DNA of 64,000 bases from Daucus carota subsp. sativus (GCF_001625215.2 NC_030381.2:51049214-51113213); one strand, 5' to 3'; shown: positions 26,836 to 40,400, counted from the stretch's first letter. Numbers and translations: made by a program. The notes: generated by a model not told the origin, from the letters alone.

Positions 26836-27548
26836 GCTTGATTTTGGAAGAGTGTATGAAAGTCCTTAATATTACAAATTGTGGTCAATATGGGTACTTA
26901 CATATATAGACAAAATTATAAGTCCACTAGGAGAATAAATCTATGCCTTCATTTTCAAGAAAGGCAAAAAGACCCTTATGCTGAGATAATCAATCTAAAG
27001 AAACTAATGTAATACAACAGGGTCCTGCACTTTAATATTTTACATATGCTGCCTCATTTCTTTCATTTTTCACCACACTCCTGGGGTTCCTAATTAAACC
27101 GTCCTACGTTTCGTAAAAAGCCTAAGGATAACTATTAACCTGAATTTTCATATAAAATACAGTATTCAATTTTGATGAAAAAAGACGTATTACAAGACAT
27201 TGTAATATGTTGTCTAGGATTTTTGCCCAGCATGTGCCGACTAGTTTCATAACCAACACTGGACTAATAAAACAATAAGACGGGAACTCCCTGCGATACG
27301 CATGATTTGAGAACCGATCTCGACTGTTTGATGAATCTTCCCATGTCTCTACAACTCGAGTGAGTGTCCGAGAACATGTGAGGCTCGAACCAATGTCCCA
27401 TTTCTTTAAGACTTTCTTGAAATAGAAAGTGCAAGATGTCAATTGTAAAGAAAGTTTAGACAAAACTATCAGCAAGGCTCATGCAGGTCCAATTACCAAC
27501 TTAACCATGAAAAAAGTGAAGTGTGGTAAATATGAGTAAACAGAAAAG

Positions 27549-27630
27549 TTAAGTATATACTCTACTTTACATTTTTAAGTATATACTTTACTTTAAATAT
27601 TTAAGTATATACTCTACTTTAAATTTTTAA
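27549..27630. repeat. 26-bp tandem repeat, three copies
   Basis: The unit TTAAGTATATACTCTACTTT plus about six A/T bases starts at 27549, 27575 and 27601. Confidence 0.85.
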
Positions 27631-28391
27631 TTAAGAAAAGTTGTTTGTCTGATAACAGAATTAAGAAAGTCAAAGTCTGCAGATCTAAACTCTAAAGTAA
27701 AATGGATCACTTTTTAGGTCCAGAAGGTTGTTTAAGCACATAGCTGCATGCGCAAGCCCACTTAATTAGAAAATTGCGGAGCAGTTAGTAATCTAATCTA
27801 TATCTAAGATTCTGAAAAGATAAAAAGATTGAAAAGAAAACTTCAACTGACAAATTCCCCTGAAGACTTGCATTTAATTATTAATATCACTTCTTTGATG
27901 AGGTTTTGTATGGTGTTTTGTACGTGGATATATTGTTCAAGCACACCAAATTTGTTATTATAGCATATCTGATGGGACCGGCCACCGGCCTTCACATTGT
28001 TTAGCATCATGTTTTAGTGATTACTGACTGGTTTTACAATCATCACAATTCACAAGTGATATTTACAATGTATATTTGACCTTTTAGGTTTTGAAGGAGC
28101 CATAGTGTCTTATTAAACTATTATTGAAAAGTAAAATTAAATCAAAATATAAAGTACAGAGTGAAAAAAACCAGTATAGAAATGAATGAGACGGAGGAAA
28201 TAACTCATTATTATTGTAAAGAGAAAAACTAGATGTTAGTATTATAATTGAATAAGATAAATAGAATTAAACAAAAATATAAGTTACTTATATCTAATAA
28301 AATATAGATAAATTGAAATTAGTATTGGTATTTCGATATAGTAATATCATACTTAAAGTGTTAGGAATTTATGGATATACCACAGAGTATA

Positions 28392-28618
28392 TTCCCTCTG
28401 TTTTTTAATACATGACGTTTGATTTTTTGACACGTTTTTAAGTGTTTTGATCGGATGGTTAAAAGTATTATTTTTGAAATCTTCTTTTTCTGAAAAAAAA
28501 TATATAATCAAAATTTTAATTGACAAAAAAAATCGATTAAAAATAATGATTCTTATTATCCGGTCAACCACCTAAAAGTAAATATTCAAAAGTGTCCAAT
28601 AAAAAAAAACAAAGAGAG
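28392..28618. mobile_element. Stowaway-like MITE (diverged)
   Basis: The left end TTCCCTCTGTTTTTTAATAC and right end AAAAACAAAGAGAG are imperfect inverted repeats flanked by TA. The interior has complementary arms (CGGATGGTTAAAAGTATTATT against AATAATGATTCTTATTATCCGG). It resembles the 41.1-41.6 kb pair in design. Confidence 0.7.
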
Positions 28619-29131
28619 TATATTATGAAAAGATAAGATGCAAGTAAGAGTTACGGTGATTTAAAGATTGACGGAAAAATATATGTGAGTATCTGTGTAC
28701 AAATGTACGAATTTTTCTGGGTTCGGTCTTGTGAACGAAAAGTGGGTTTATGAAGTTGAGAGATTTCATTGTTATTTCTTTTAGTTTCCTTCCTTACTGG
28801 AAGCAAAATAAAATGAGAAAAGAAAAGAAAAGAGAGAGTACATTTTCACACTCTCTGTCAAAATGATTTGCCAGAACAACAGACATGATAAGGAAACAGT
28901 CCTACAATCACTAAATTTTCTGGTACAAACATTTATTGTGGAATAAATGTAAAAACAGTTTTTGTGTCAAGGCAGCTTCTTAAGATCAAGCAATGTTTAC
29001 AAACCAACAGCAACGAAAACGTTTAGCTGCAGAGGACACAACCCCTCTGAAAGTAAATGCACACATTATCTAAGGATTAAACCAGTGAAGAAGTAGAGTG
29101 TCTTGCCCTCAGCTTGGGGTCTTGATGATCA

Positions 29132-32100
29132 TCAGCCTGTCCGAATATCTGTCACAAGCAGAAAAGGTAAAAAAAACGGCATTTACAAATCTTAGGTAAA
29201 AACTTTTGATCCCTTAAAACACTCATGGCTGGTGATAGTGTAGGGACAGTAAAATTGAATTTTGGGGACTCTGAACTTACCATCTGGGGAGCAACCAATC
29301 CTTGTAGAATATGTTGAGGGAGCCACTGGAATGGAGATTGATAGCTGAGTGGTGGAGCATGCACTTTTATTACATCTGTCATCGGTTTGAGGCCACAATT
29401 CTCTGGATTTTTGACACTCATCTAAAAAAGGAAGTGTGGAAGGATGCTCTTGTTTCCCAGGGTCTAGTGAACTACTATCATTGCCAAAGAAGCAATGCTG
29501 TTGTCGCTGATTTGTCATTGTAGCATCATCATGTTCAAAAGCTTGAGGCACATGCATATTAGAGTTCCCTTGCAGATTAGAATCGTTTCTTGGTTTCAGC
29601 AAGGAGCTTGATTCAACTTGGGATGGCATCAGATGCCATGCAGTGTTCATATTAGTGTCCATCCCAAGACCCCTGACAGTGCCCGCAACTACAGGTGAAT
29701 TATGCTCATCTGCACCAGTAGTTGGTCCCTGGGGATACCTGCATATCATGCACTGTATAGGTTTAGTGATGACTTTGAAGTTCTATAAAACTTCAGATGT
29801 TTACAAGCTCCATTAACTTTATCACCTCTTGAATTACGGAGTACAATTTACTTGATTTATTAGATTATGGATTTGATTCATCAGGAGAGTGAATCAAACC
29901 AATTAGCATGCAGCTCCAGTAATTAGAGGAGGGATAAGACAATTCTATGTTACCAAAATATCCCTGGGAGTTGATATTAATATATAAATGCATGACGGTT
30001 GTACAAGCTATTTCAATACAGTGACTCTTTGAGTAATTTGGAGGTTTTTTATGGAAGGTCTTTTTTCCAGCACAAAAACGAAGTATACGAAGCTCTAGGA
30101 TCCTATGTACACAGTGAATAATGAATAACAATGATTTACACACTTGGCTAGAATATGACAACTCTGTGAAGTTTCAAACCTTATATTGGATGGAATATAA
30201 GCAGCCACAGGTTCAGCCTCAATAGAGTCATTCATTACAGAGTTATAGGTTAAGGGTATCATGGATGACGGATGCCCCTAGGTGCTACATTTATGACTTT
30301 CCACTATCTATCTGCTCTGTTCCTTCACTATGAAATTCAATCCTTATGTATTAGTACTCCATCTCTCCTTTCCAATATGTAACTCTATTAACTATCATAA
30401 ATATGCACATCAATGCATGAATATACTAAATGTACACGATTTTATCTTATGCATTCATGTATATTGGGAGTTATTACAGCTTACTTCATAAAAGTTAATA
30501 AACACCGCACTTTAGGAGCAGGAGCTAAAGAACAGTATAACACAGGACAAAAATAAGTTGAAGTCGTTCATATCTGATCTCAGCATGGCTACAAATTGTA
30601 GGAGATACATACATAAATACAATACCGTTTCCCGATAATATATGATGGCAATTTAACAGGCAACTTTAGTTAAAAACAAGAGTCTAACCATTTCTTCTAT
30701 CAGCAAGTTTTACATCAATAAACAAGAAATATATGATAAAATACCTACAGACAGAGAAACTAATTGCAAGGACCTTTTGAAAAGAAATAACGTCGCACAA
30801 GGCTAAGTAATGAACCTGTACTCTTTGTCTGCTATACCACAAGGAGGTGGTTGTTCCATCTGCAACTTGGATAGATTGCTTCCGTAACATAAAGTCTCTG
30901 ATTTAACGGTTGGATAGGGTGGCAAGTTTTGTAAAATTCCACTCTTACTACTTTGAAAGATTCCACCACTACCGCTGCAGCCAGTAGTTATGTGCTGCAT
31001 CGCAATCGGCATTGAATGTGAAGTAGATTGAGATTCCACAGGCTTTCTTGAACGGTTGCGGCCACGGTGCATGTGTCGCTCGCAGTATTTGGAGTCCGGA
31101 TAAGCATCTTTGGAGCATCGCCACTTTTTTCCATCAGTCCTGCGGCACCTACCCGGCTCAGGGTCAAATTTTTTCCCATAATAAGAGCAATAGCCCACTG
31201 CACATGAAGAATTATAGTGTAGGCATTAGGTAGCAAAACCAAAAGAGCATAAAATGAAAATTTAAGAAATAAAGTCCCAGACCTTGAATTACATAAACAA
31301 GGTTAAAAAAAACAATCAAGACAATATCGTACGTCTATTGATGGTAGGTAGGTTCGAACAAGTGCCTCTAACTTGTGCCCCCTGTTTAGTTAGTTCTCAA
31401 CTCTCTCGAGACCCATGTTAAGTTACTAGCTCTGTCAAAACCTTATTGTGTTAGGACCGACTGATGGATCATATACCATTATACCTTGTTTTTTCCCTCT
31501 TAAATTCTAAAAGTTATATGAGTTTAATTGGAGTTCCCTTGCCTAAATTTTGCAGGTAATGTAAACTCTAATGCTTATACTCTAGACTCGATCATATATG
31601 TTCATCCCAATCTCTGGCAAATACATCCCTTTGATTTCAGCAATCAATACGTAAAGATTGGACAACAATCATACCAAATCACCTAAATGTTAATCCAGCA
31701 AAAATAAACATATAAGCAAGTAAACAACACATATGAGGTAACATTAAGGGGCGTTTGGATAGCATGCGGGAATGGGAACGAGGGGTATGACTTATAAATA
31801 TGGTAATCCCTCCCAATTGGGGTGTAAAGAATGCTTTACCCATTGAGGTTCCCATTTCACGCAATAAAATTGCTAATCCAAACACCAAACACACGGCTTT
31901 GAGGTTACTATTCCCGTTAACCGGCCTCATTAATCATGAACCAAACGCCTCCTAAAACACTACAAATTTTTACATGATAACAAAGTTTAAGTAGTTTTTT
32001 TCGAGTCTTACAGGGGGAGTGCTGAAAAAACCGAGCAGACAAAGCCTCCAAGCTCCTCTGAATAGTAACAACAAGTTCCGGTGGCACGGGCAACCCTGCC

Positions 32101-32213
32101 ATCAAATACTTATACACCAGTGCTTGTTGCTCCAGCTCCTGCCATTGCACTGCCGTGAAAGGTGACCGGATTCCATCTCCGGCCACCGCAACTGATACTA
32201 AACTGCCACTCAT
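29132..32213 (-). CDS. GRF: Growth-regulating factor (GRF) transcription factor
   Basis: A nuclear transcription factor that partners GIF co-activators to promote cell proliferation in leaves. Four exons: 32213-32012, 31197-30816, 29738-29281 and 29148-29132 give 352 residues. The QLQ domain (about residues 17-52, [20 protein letters not shown]) binds GIF. The WRC domain (about 79-122) has the C3H zinc-binding set and nuclear signal ([34 protein letters not shown]). Further on are a degenerate FFD-type motif ([13 protein letters not shown]) and the TQL motif ([13 protein letters not shown], near residue 325). A miR396 site lies in the WRC coding sequence. The last exon is very short: the strong donor ATG|GTAAGT leads to a frame ending DDIRTG. 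A different frame of that exon stays open longer ([14 protein letters not shown]...), so the C-terminus is the least certain part. The first three exons are secure. Confidence 0.9.
31034..31054 (-). promoter_or_regulatory. miR396 target site in GRF mRNA
   Basis: On the plus strand the bases read TTCCACAGG, then CTTTCTTGAACG. This is the miR396 sequence with one extra G, the well-known single-base bulge of GRF targets. It lies within the codons for RSRKPVE at the end of the WRC domain, the standard location. The mRNA should therefore be cleaved by miR396. Confidence 0.92.
31330..31480 (-). repeat. Dispersed short repeat with tRNA-like words (copy in GRF intron 1)
   Basis: On the minus strand it reads GTCCTAACAC, AAGGTTTTGACAGAGCT, AGTAACTTAACATGGGTCTC, and then a GTTCGAACC B-box-like word. 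Related sequence occurs at 49590-49700 (minus) and about 57280-57420 (+). The ACATGRTATCAGAG-type core recalls initiator-Met tRNA sequence. The element class is unassigned and could be a SINE. Confidence 0.5.
31748..31952. mobile_element. Tourist-type (PIF/Harbinger) MITE in GRF intron 1
   Basis: The ends GGGGCGTTTGG and CCAAACGCCTCC are inverted repeats flanked by TAA (31745-31747 and 31953-31955). The length is 205 bp. Its reverse complement aligns with the element at 58996-59215, sharing the order GTTTGGTT-ATG-TTAATGAG, CCGGTTAACGGGAAT and GTGTTTGGATTAG. It sits inside the first intron of the GRF gene. Confidence 0.82.
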
Positions 32214-32439
32214 TTCACCCCTACTTAAAATTTCAAAAATCTCAAAACCAAGAATCTCGAAATGGGCACTTAAGTACTATCAAGACGGAAAGCTGCAAAG
32301 ACACAAATATGCATTTCAGACACAGACTCAGTTATAGTAATATATAGAGACACAAATATGTTACATAAAGAGAGATAAGGGGGAGGAGATAAGGGAGAAT
32401 ATGGGTTACCTCTGGGGGGACAGATCTAGGGTTTGGCCA

Positions 32440-32475
32440 TATTGGAGAGAGAGAGAGATGAGAGAGAGAGGTGAG
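32440..32475 (-). repeat. (GA)n/(CT)n tract upstream of GRF
   Basis: An interrupted GA run on the plus strand, which is a CT-rich tract in the GRF sense direction about 230-260 bp before its ATG. CT-rich leaders are common in plant 5'-UTRs and promoters. Whether this part is transcribed is not shown. Confidence 0.6.
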
Positions 32476-34070
32476 GACCAGAAGAAGATAAGAGAAAAGC
32501 TGATGGGGATACGAGGGAGAGGCTTATTGAGACAAAACACAGAGTTAGTTACACTGTGTGTGTGTTTAGTGAAAGAGGGTTTAGTTTTATTAGGAAAAAA
32601 TGGACAAGAAAAGAATGTTTGAGTTTGGATATGGTTGAACAGCTACTGCTAATGAAAGTCTTATTACAGAACATAGAGTTGATCTTCTAAATCCATGTTT
32701 TCTTGAAACTCGAAAGTGTGTATAATTGGAGGCGGTTGGGGCGCATAGGTACAAGGAGAGATGGCAGTCGATAACAGAAGTGGGGCCCATTGGATGTTAC
32801 TGCTCCCTCCTCCCATTCAAACACTACACCTCCCTTGTGCTTTTCAATACCATGTGCATTCATTCCCTCTTTTTAGCATGGGTAGTGTAGACGTGTGTGT
32901 TTCTTATCCGGTTGCGTAAAATTATCGAGAGTTTTTGATTATCGAGTTCGAGTCTTCGATATTTTAAAAATATCTCAATCAAAATTTGAGATTCTGCTGG
33001 TCGATTCTAAAATTTGAATCGAGAAGTAGAATTATATTATTCAGCTAATTATAGACTTGATCTTTGTTAGCTGAATATTTTTTGTTTCAGACTATTTTTT
33101 GTTGTGCAAATCATCATTAGGCCACTTAAAAGCGAAATTCTCAAAGAACTCCAATTTTTGTTTTTTTAGATCTTAAAAATAAATTAACTAAATTCTAATC
33201 GAACTTCTCTCTTTATTTACCAAAAGTTGCGAGTCCAACTGTTGTCCAAAACATTTCTCATTATATTCATTATTAATGTCCTAAATATTAGGATCCGAAA
33301 AATACTCCAAATATCATTTATTAACGCTACATCGTTTAGCATTTTGGATGAATAAAACGTTACATAGTCTAGCGCTTTATCAGAGTTAACCTAACATAAC
33401 ATTAGTTTATATACCGTTTAGTTTATATATCATTTTGTTTAGTTAACCTGAACAAACGCCACATCGTGTAGCGATTTGCTGGGTTTGCTGGATTAAAAGC
33501 AACAAAAAGCTATACGATCGAGCGTTTTCTTCCCAAATGAAAAACGTTAGATTATCAGATATTAATAAATAATATTTGAGGTCATTTTTTCCAATTCTAA
33601 TATTCTGGGCATCTACGGTCATTTTTCAAATCAAAGTGGCCTTTTGAGTAAACTTATTTTTCAAAAATAAGGATTTAATTCTAGAGAGAAGTGAAGCTCT
33701 ACTTTGTTTTAAAATAAATCCTTATTTTTTTCCATATAATGAATATTAAACACTTCTTTACCATTTATATTCAAAAAAAATTATATAAATATGCATTTTT
33801 TTTTGGAAAGATAAGTCCTTGATAAGCTCTTTCTTTTTGTAGCCGAACAGGCTATAAATCATGTAATTATACAACCCGGGGGAATAAAAAAAATTACATA
33901 TCTAATTAAATGAAACAACTATTCTTTCGAAAGTATGTCATGTTATAAATTGTCATACTTCTATGTTCCTGCAAGACAAGGTTTTTACATATAGTTGCAC
34001 ACTTGCACTCTCGGCTACAGGACTTGACATAAATAAACTTGATTCAAAAATGAAATTGGCATTACACTAG
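32476..34070. other. Intergenic; contains an inverted-repeat element near 33270-33620
   Basis: No gene is visible. The left arm, around CTAAATATTAGGA and CCAAATATCATTTATTAACG, is imperfectly complementary to the right arm, around TATTAATAAATAATATTTGAGG and TCTAATATTCTGGG. This suggests a ~350-bp MITE whose interior repeats CGTTTAGC-type words. I could not define target duplications. Confidence 0.45.
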
Positions 34071-35755
34071 CTAACCATAACCCCGATAACTTCTTATGCC
34101 AAGTTGACCATATTTCTTAACTGCGAAACCATATGAGCTAACAACTGCAATCATGACGCCAAAAACAAGAGAGTATAACTGAAAGTTGGCAAGTAACATT
34201 CCTCGAACCTCATGGTTTTCTGAATTACAAACAACCTTGTTCTCTGCAAGCTTGCAGCCGTATGGCATTGACGGCCCGTAGAGTGAAAATGCTGTCTGGT
34301 AGAACCAAAGGCCTTGTAGTGTCATAGAAATGCCAATAGACAAATCAATTGCAAAGTTGTTTGGCACAAGGGCTCCTGCAATTACAGAAAATATGCACAG
34401 CGCTACAAGGAGGACGAGGATGAGATGGTAATGGCCCTCTAGCCCTCTATGTGTAGTCGAGTGAAAGAAGAATAGTAAGAACTCAGCACAAAATGCTGTG
34501 GCAGCGACAAAGCATAAAGCTCCATCTGGCAAGGGAAACAAGCTGAAATATGGAGAAAGGACCATCGATCAATTAGCTGAGAATAGAGCAGTGGTCAATT
34601 AATTTACCAAAAACTGAAATTTGATCCAAACTTCCTTCTAGGCAGCAGTGTTTTATCACTGTCAATGCAGATTGACCAGTAGCATATATGGCTCTTATAC
34701 TCAAACCTATATGACAATACAACATAGCTATTTGGTTGCAAACCTTAAATTCCCTGGGCTCTTTCACACGAAAGTATAAGAGCTCTGGCTTGTGAATATA
34801 TAACAAAACAACGTCCTAAAGATGATCGTTAAGATCTTTTTATATTTGGGTAGAAAGTTGGGGAATGTAATACCTGTAGCTGTTTCTGGAATAGTGTTTA
34901 GGTCTATGCAGTGAACCGAATATATGTACATATACAGGACTTGTTCAAACACAAACTTTTTTAGCCTACAAACTATACACATATGCAGAATTCATTAACA
35001 ACGATCCTTGAGCCCAAACAGAATTTACCAATTTTTTTGAAAATAAAAAATAAGCTCATATCAATGAATTGTAATTTTGATTGTTATATAAACATTGTAT
35101 CTTAGTATTTATATCTTAATTGACCACAATTAATATATTATTTAAATGTTTTGTTTCAGAACTTCTGGTGAATCCTATAATGTTGTTTCAGTATAACGCT
35201 TGTCGATGTTGATGCATTCTGAAGGTTTGTAGTGTGACATGCCCCGATGTATATATACTTGTTCTACTCCGAGCTATCTAGATGTTACAAGATTCTGCAG
35301 GGTCTTTTAAGTTTAATTATCTTGCCAAACTATACATCCGTGTAAAAAAATTAGATACCCATGTAACAATGTGAGGTAAATACAGAAGATACTAGGCGAA
35401 ACACTGACCTGGTTTTCTCAGACAGCAACATGACAACACCATAGACGAAGAACATGAGAAGCATTCCACCATGTTCAAAATCATTCATGTGAGTTGGGTT
35501 CAATACTCCATCAACAAAGTAATTGAAGTGAGGTGAATATAAAAGCTCTATACACATATCAAGAAAAGCCCCGGCAGATATAACATACAACTCCAAATAT
35601 TTCAGTTTTCCATTGTAACCAGGAACCGGATTCCAAACTCTGACCTGAAAAAACTTGGGATTCAACACCTGCCTCACCAAAGAGCACCATACGTGCCATA
35701 CACCAATCAACAGGAACAATGTCCCTGGTACAGCATGCCCCATAAAAGACCCCAT
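34071..35755 (-). CDS. DUF716/TMEM45-type multi-span membrane protein
   Basis: An integral membrane protein of the plant TMEM45A/B-like family (DUF716); the molecular function is unknown. Two exons, 35755-35409 and 34542-34071, join in phase 2 and give 272 residues. About seven hydrophobic spans are visible, for example [72 protein letters not shown] and [15 protein letters not shown]. Family landmarks are the N-terminal MGSFxGHxxPGxxFxLIGxWH, NDFEH in the middle and the His-rich [13 protein letters not shown]. The start follows the family N-terminus. A likely 5'-UTR acceptor (TTGTGCAG|GAACTGG) lies near 36085, so the first exon is probably non-coding. Confidence 0.88.
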
Positions 35756-37428
35756 CTCTGAGATTCAATGGTAATCCAATATCAAGACAGGAGCTGTATT
35801 TATTCCCTCTAGTTCTACACACAAGTTTGATCACAACCAATGATGCTAAGCTACGTAATATTTCACCCTCAAACTCTACAACACATTTTGATTCCGATAG
35901 CCGGCTTTTCTCTATTTATTTTCTTCTAGTTTTTACACAAGTTTGATCACAGCCAATGATACCAAGCTACGTAATTCCTGATCCTCAAAAAACCAACCAC
36001 AATAACTTTCTTTTCTCACTACTGAACTATTTAAAAGAACAACATTAAGACATTACGTAGCTCCTGGGATCAAAGAATCCAGTTCCTGCACAAAACACAA
36101 TTGGCTTTTAAAAAAAAAATGCAAATTCCAGAATTAAATACGCTTTGCGTAATATCACATTATCATACCATATCTTATGCGATATCTAGCATTGCTCGAT
36201 CGATATCACATAAATCTCGTGTAATAATGTGTCAGTGGCCACACATAATATGAATAATTCAAGAAAGTGGTTCATGTTATACATATACTAACAAAAAGAG
36301 AAATTTACCAAGCAATGTGTCAATGCTGATGAATATTTGATGATTAACTAAAAAACTGACAATGCATCATTCATGATCACATCTTCAGCACATCAATTAT
36401 AAAATTTCACAGGATCAAAACTATCAAGATTAATACCGATCAAACCAATTAAACAACATCCTAGTTTATAAATAAAACATGTAATTACCCATCAAATAAA
36501 ATTAAAACCAACACACAATAAATTTATACAAACAATATGAACATATAAAGAAGAAAATTACATAAGGTTTGTGAAACTCACAAATAAACGTAAGAGGGAT
36601 TGGTTGCTGATATAGAGAAAAACTGATATTTGAAAATGAGCAGTTTAAAAGAAAGAAGAACGATGTATGGAAATCAAAATATTTGGGAAAGAAAAATCGA
36701 AAAGGCTAATGGCTAAAATTCGAGAAATTGTATGTGCTTCATTTTTGTGTCGGATCGGAAGTTCGGGCCATATGGACACACGTGTGTGTAGATGCGAACG
36801 ATTTGACTCCGATAAAACGCTGTTTGAAGTTTTTTATGGGCTTATTTGTAAAATCTTGTTTTAACATTCACGGTTGCATTTTATTAAGTAATATTATAAT
36901 TTTTATATGTGTTTAAATTAATAATGAATCTAATAATGTTATTACTGGGATTCGAAATTTAAGAAGGAAAATGATAGGTGCCTAAAAAATTATCCTAAAT
37001 TTTTTCCTCAAATGATGTGTCGAATTCTAACTGGCTGCATTCAATCCAATAATAATGAAACTCTATACGTCAATCACCCAATTATAATTTTCCACTTGTC
37101 TGTCATATTATTTGTTAAAAAAATTTGAATTTCTTTTTTTGGAGTATGTAACCCAGCTTAGAAATTTAGAAATAATTTAAAAATTCAATATAAATGATTC
37201 TACAGTTATAACGCATTATACTCAAATAAACTTTATTGTCATCATCTTGTATCAATTTCAAATAAGTGACATTTTTGAATAAACTGTAATTTTTTTTTTA
37301 AAAGTTGCTAATATTTCATGTTATTACATTTGCTTAACGGAGAAAAAATGGGAAATGAATCAAGATAAGTATAGGCCATTACACAATGTTTTAAAACTAA
37401 ATTGCTCACACAGGTGTTTACATACTTT
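35756..37428. other. 5' region of the DUF716 gene and spacer, no further gene
   Basis: It contains the inferred untranslated exon or exons of the DUF716 gene. A 40-50 base block, ACAAGTTTGATCACAACCAATGAT(G/A)C, is repeated at 35820 and 35938. Short open frames at 36667-36916 overlap each other in different frames and show no domain. Confidence 0.45.
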
Positions 37429-40400
37429 CTATCTCCCTTCCATCTTAGAAATGGACAGACCACTAGCTGAAATCTCTTGCGACGATATGATCTCTTGAGG
37501 TTCACTCTGATGTGCTCGGCTTCCTCTATAAAATGTCGGCTTCTTCGGCAATGGTAAAACTGCAGTGTCATTTCCTAACATGGAAATAAAATCAAACATT
37601 GTAGGCCGATCAAGCGCATTATCTTCAACACACAACAGGCCAAGATGAACACATTTGACGAATTGGTGTTGGTCACATGAATCACTTATTAATGGATCCA
37701 TAAGCTCAAATGCAGCATCTCTGTTCCACAACTCCCAAGCCTTGCACATAAAAATCAAATAACGTGTAAGCAGGGACGGGATTTAGTACATAGTACACTG
37801 TCCTGCTAAAAAAATTTAACATTTTTTTTTGCCATTCTAAATTATACAAAATTACAGAAGTGCCGCCTAAAATTTGAAAATATACGGTAACACTTACAAA
37901 AGCCACTAGGTTGGATGGACCTTCAATATAATCAAAGCTGTTGATTTTTCGACCACTTAGGATTTCAAGAATCAGAACTCCAAAACTAAAAACATCTGAT
38001 TTGATGGAAAAATTGCCCTCCATCACGTACTCGGGAGCCATGTAACCACTATGATCATAACAATGCAATTAATTAATGATATTATACAGTATACAAACAC
38101 TTCAATGCGTCTGAGATAACTTACTATGTGCCAACAACTCTGCTTGTATTTGTTTCTGATGAATCCAGCTGAAAAATTCTAGCCAAGCCAAAATCAGAAA
38201 TCTTAGGATTCATGTTCTGATCAAGCAATATGTTAGCAGCTTTCAAATCTCTGTGAATTATCCGCAATCTTGAGTACTTGTGAAGGTAAAGTAATCCTTG
38301 GGAAATTCCCTCTATGATGCTAAAACGCGTCTCCCAAGTTAACAATCCCCTCTTACTTTCATCTGTCTCAAACAAGAGACATGATATGAGAGGAAATTCT
38401 TTGGAATTTATATTACACCATTACTGCTAGAGTGCGAGTGAATGATTGTTACATACCAAACAGAAAATAATCCAAGCTTTTGTTAGGCATGTACTCGTAG
38501 ATTAACATCTTTTCCTGTCTATGAATGCAACATCCAAGAAGCCTGACCAAATTTGTGTGTTGGAGTTTGGCTATGAGGACGAGCTCATTTTTTAACTCGG
38601 TCACTCCTTGTGTCGACTTTGTTGAAAGCCTCTTTACTGCTATTTCTTGCCCGTCTGCAAATTTTCCCTGTGAATATTCTGAGTTAGTAGTATTATGTTG
38701 AGCTGCTTACAAAACAGTCTTTGCTTATTCCTTAGACAAACGAAATTGATACTAATCTTTGAATTTGAAGAAGAAAGTTATTTTACCTTGTAAACAGGTC
38801 CGAATCCTCCCACTCCTAGCTTATTGTCTGATGAAAAATTTCTTGTAGCAGCTAAGATAATTGCAAGACTGAAAAATGTAAGATCATTTCTGCCATCATT
38901 TCCTACTTCATTGATCGCGTCTGTGTATCCCGTCAGTGTCAACAGCTCTTGTATTTCAGCCTTCTTGGCTGTCAAGGTCGGTAACATAAAAGGCAAAGTA
39001 AATTAATAGGTATAATCAAATATGTTTAGTGGTAATTCCGAGCCAGCTAAAGCTATCTGTACCTTTTTTGTTTTTGATCCTTCGATAGCATGATAGACCG
39101 GAGAGAAACATAACAGTTAAGGAAGCTAACACAGTAAAGATGATAATCAGTATGACCTTCTTCCTTTCTGCATAGAAGTATAGCAGTAGTTTATTAGCTA
39201 GGTCTATGTTCAATTAGCTCTATACACAAACTCGCCTAAGAAAACAAAAGTCCATATCTTCAATTTTCATTCATAATATTAGAAGATAAGGATAGACTTG
39301 TGAACTTACTCCCTGAGGAAGTGGCAGGATTTGAAGGAATTTCAGTACGCAGAACATATACACTTGGATAATCACCCCTGATACGAAAGGTCGAATTACT
39401 TCCCTTACAGATAGTGCATCCAGTTAAGTTATTATTCAAGAAACCAAGACATTCGCAATCTTCCCAGCACTTCACTTTGCAGTCAGTATGACTAAGGCTA
39501 TTATAAGTTATGTAAGAAATATCGTTATTTACGAAAGAACCTGTCTGGAGATCAAACTTCTGACTGTAATTCCTACAGGTAGGCTGCTCCCTCGACACGC
39601 AGCCTTTAAAGAGAAGAGCAGTTGATCCATAGCAAAAATCAACAGTTACAATATTTGGCCTATCTCCATCAATTATATTTCCCCAGTTGTCCAAATTCCA
39701 ACCAGAAAAAGATCTTCGCTTCTCAAGTGTGTAACCGTCAACCATAAGTGTATAAGAGAAGTACTCCTCGTCTCCACCCGTAACATTTCTGAATTTGTAA
39801 TTGAAATTGGAGGTTTCGACAGGGTACATGTTCTCAAAGTCTTTATTGATCAATTTTCCACTACTCCAGTAAATCTTGCCTCGAAATTTAATTATCAAGT
39901 TTCTTACCGTGTGATCCCATTCAAGAGTGAAAGGTCCAGAGGATGGATCACTTTTATCCACAGAAGAGGTCAATGACCAAGTCCTATTAGTCTTGTGGTT
40001 GATCCCAAGTTTCATTCCCGGTAAAAGTGTATCCGTGGGATGATCAAAGCTTTGCCATATAGTTAAATTCCCTTCTTCAAGCACCAAATTGCCATTATCC
40101 AAGAGTGTAACCGTCCTGTTGAAGCCTCTCCTGGAATACAAGACGATAGGACTATTCGCATCACTGTGGCTGATGATAAGATTGCCTGACGCAGATTCTA
40201 AAGAGAACACCCCTGAATTGTTATGAACAGGTGTGTTTCTATGAGCAACCCATGCAGGACTTGTCGTATTCGTTTCAGTATCAAAATTTCGCTTGTACCA
40301 GATTCCCAAGTAACTGCGATTGTATTCTGGTATGGTAAAGAATCCCATAGCAAAGAGGTTATTGGAAGAAACTAATTGGGCTGTAGAATTGATGGATTCT

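Larger units (their letters stand above)
26836..29131. other. Intergenic between the organ-specific and GRF genes
   Basis: It contains a three-copy 26-bp tandem repeat at 27549-27630 and a Stowaway-like MITE at 28392-28618. The 117-codon frame at 27122-27475 (minus) has no recognisable domain and is probably repeat-derived; it includes a GGTTCGAGCC B-box-like word. No gene is supported. Confidence 0.45.

Noticed and set aside
27122-27475. 117-codon open frame on the minus strand
   Set aside because: No domain, no signal peptide, and it contains a B-box-like word. It is probably repeat-derived.
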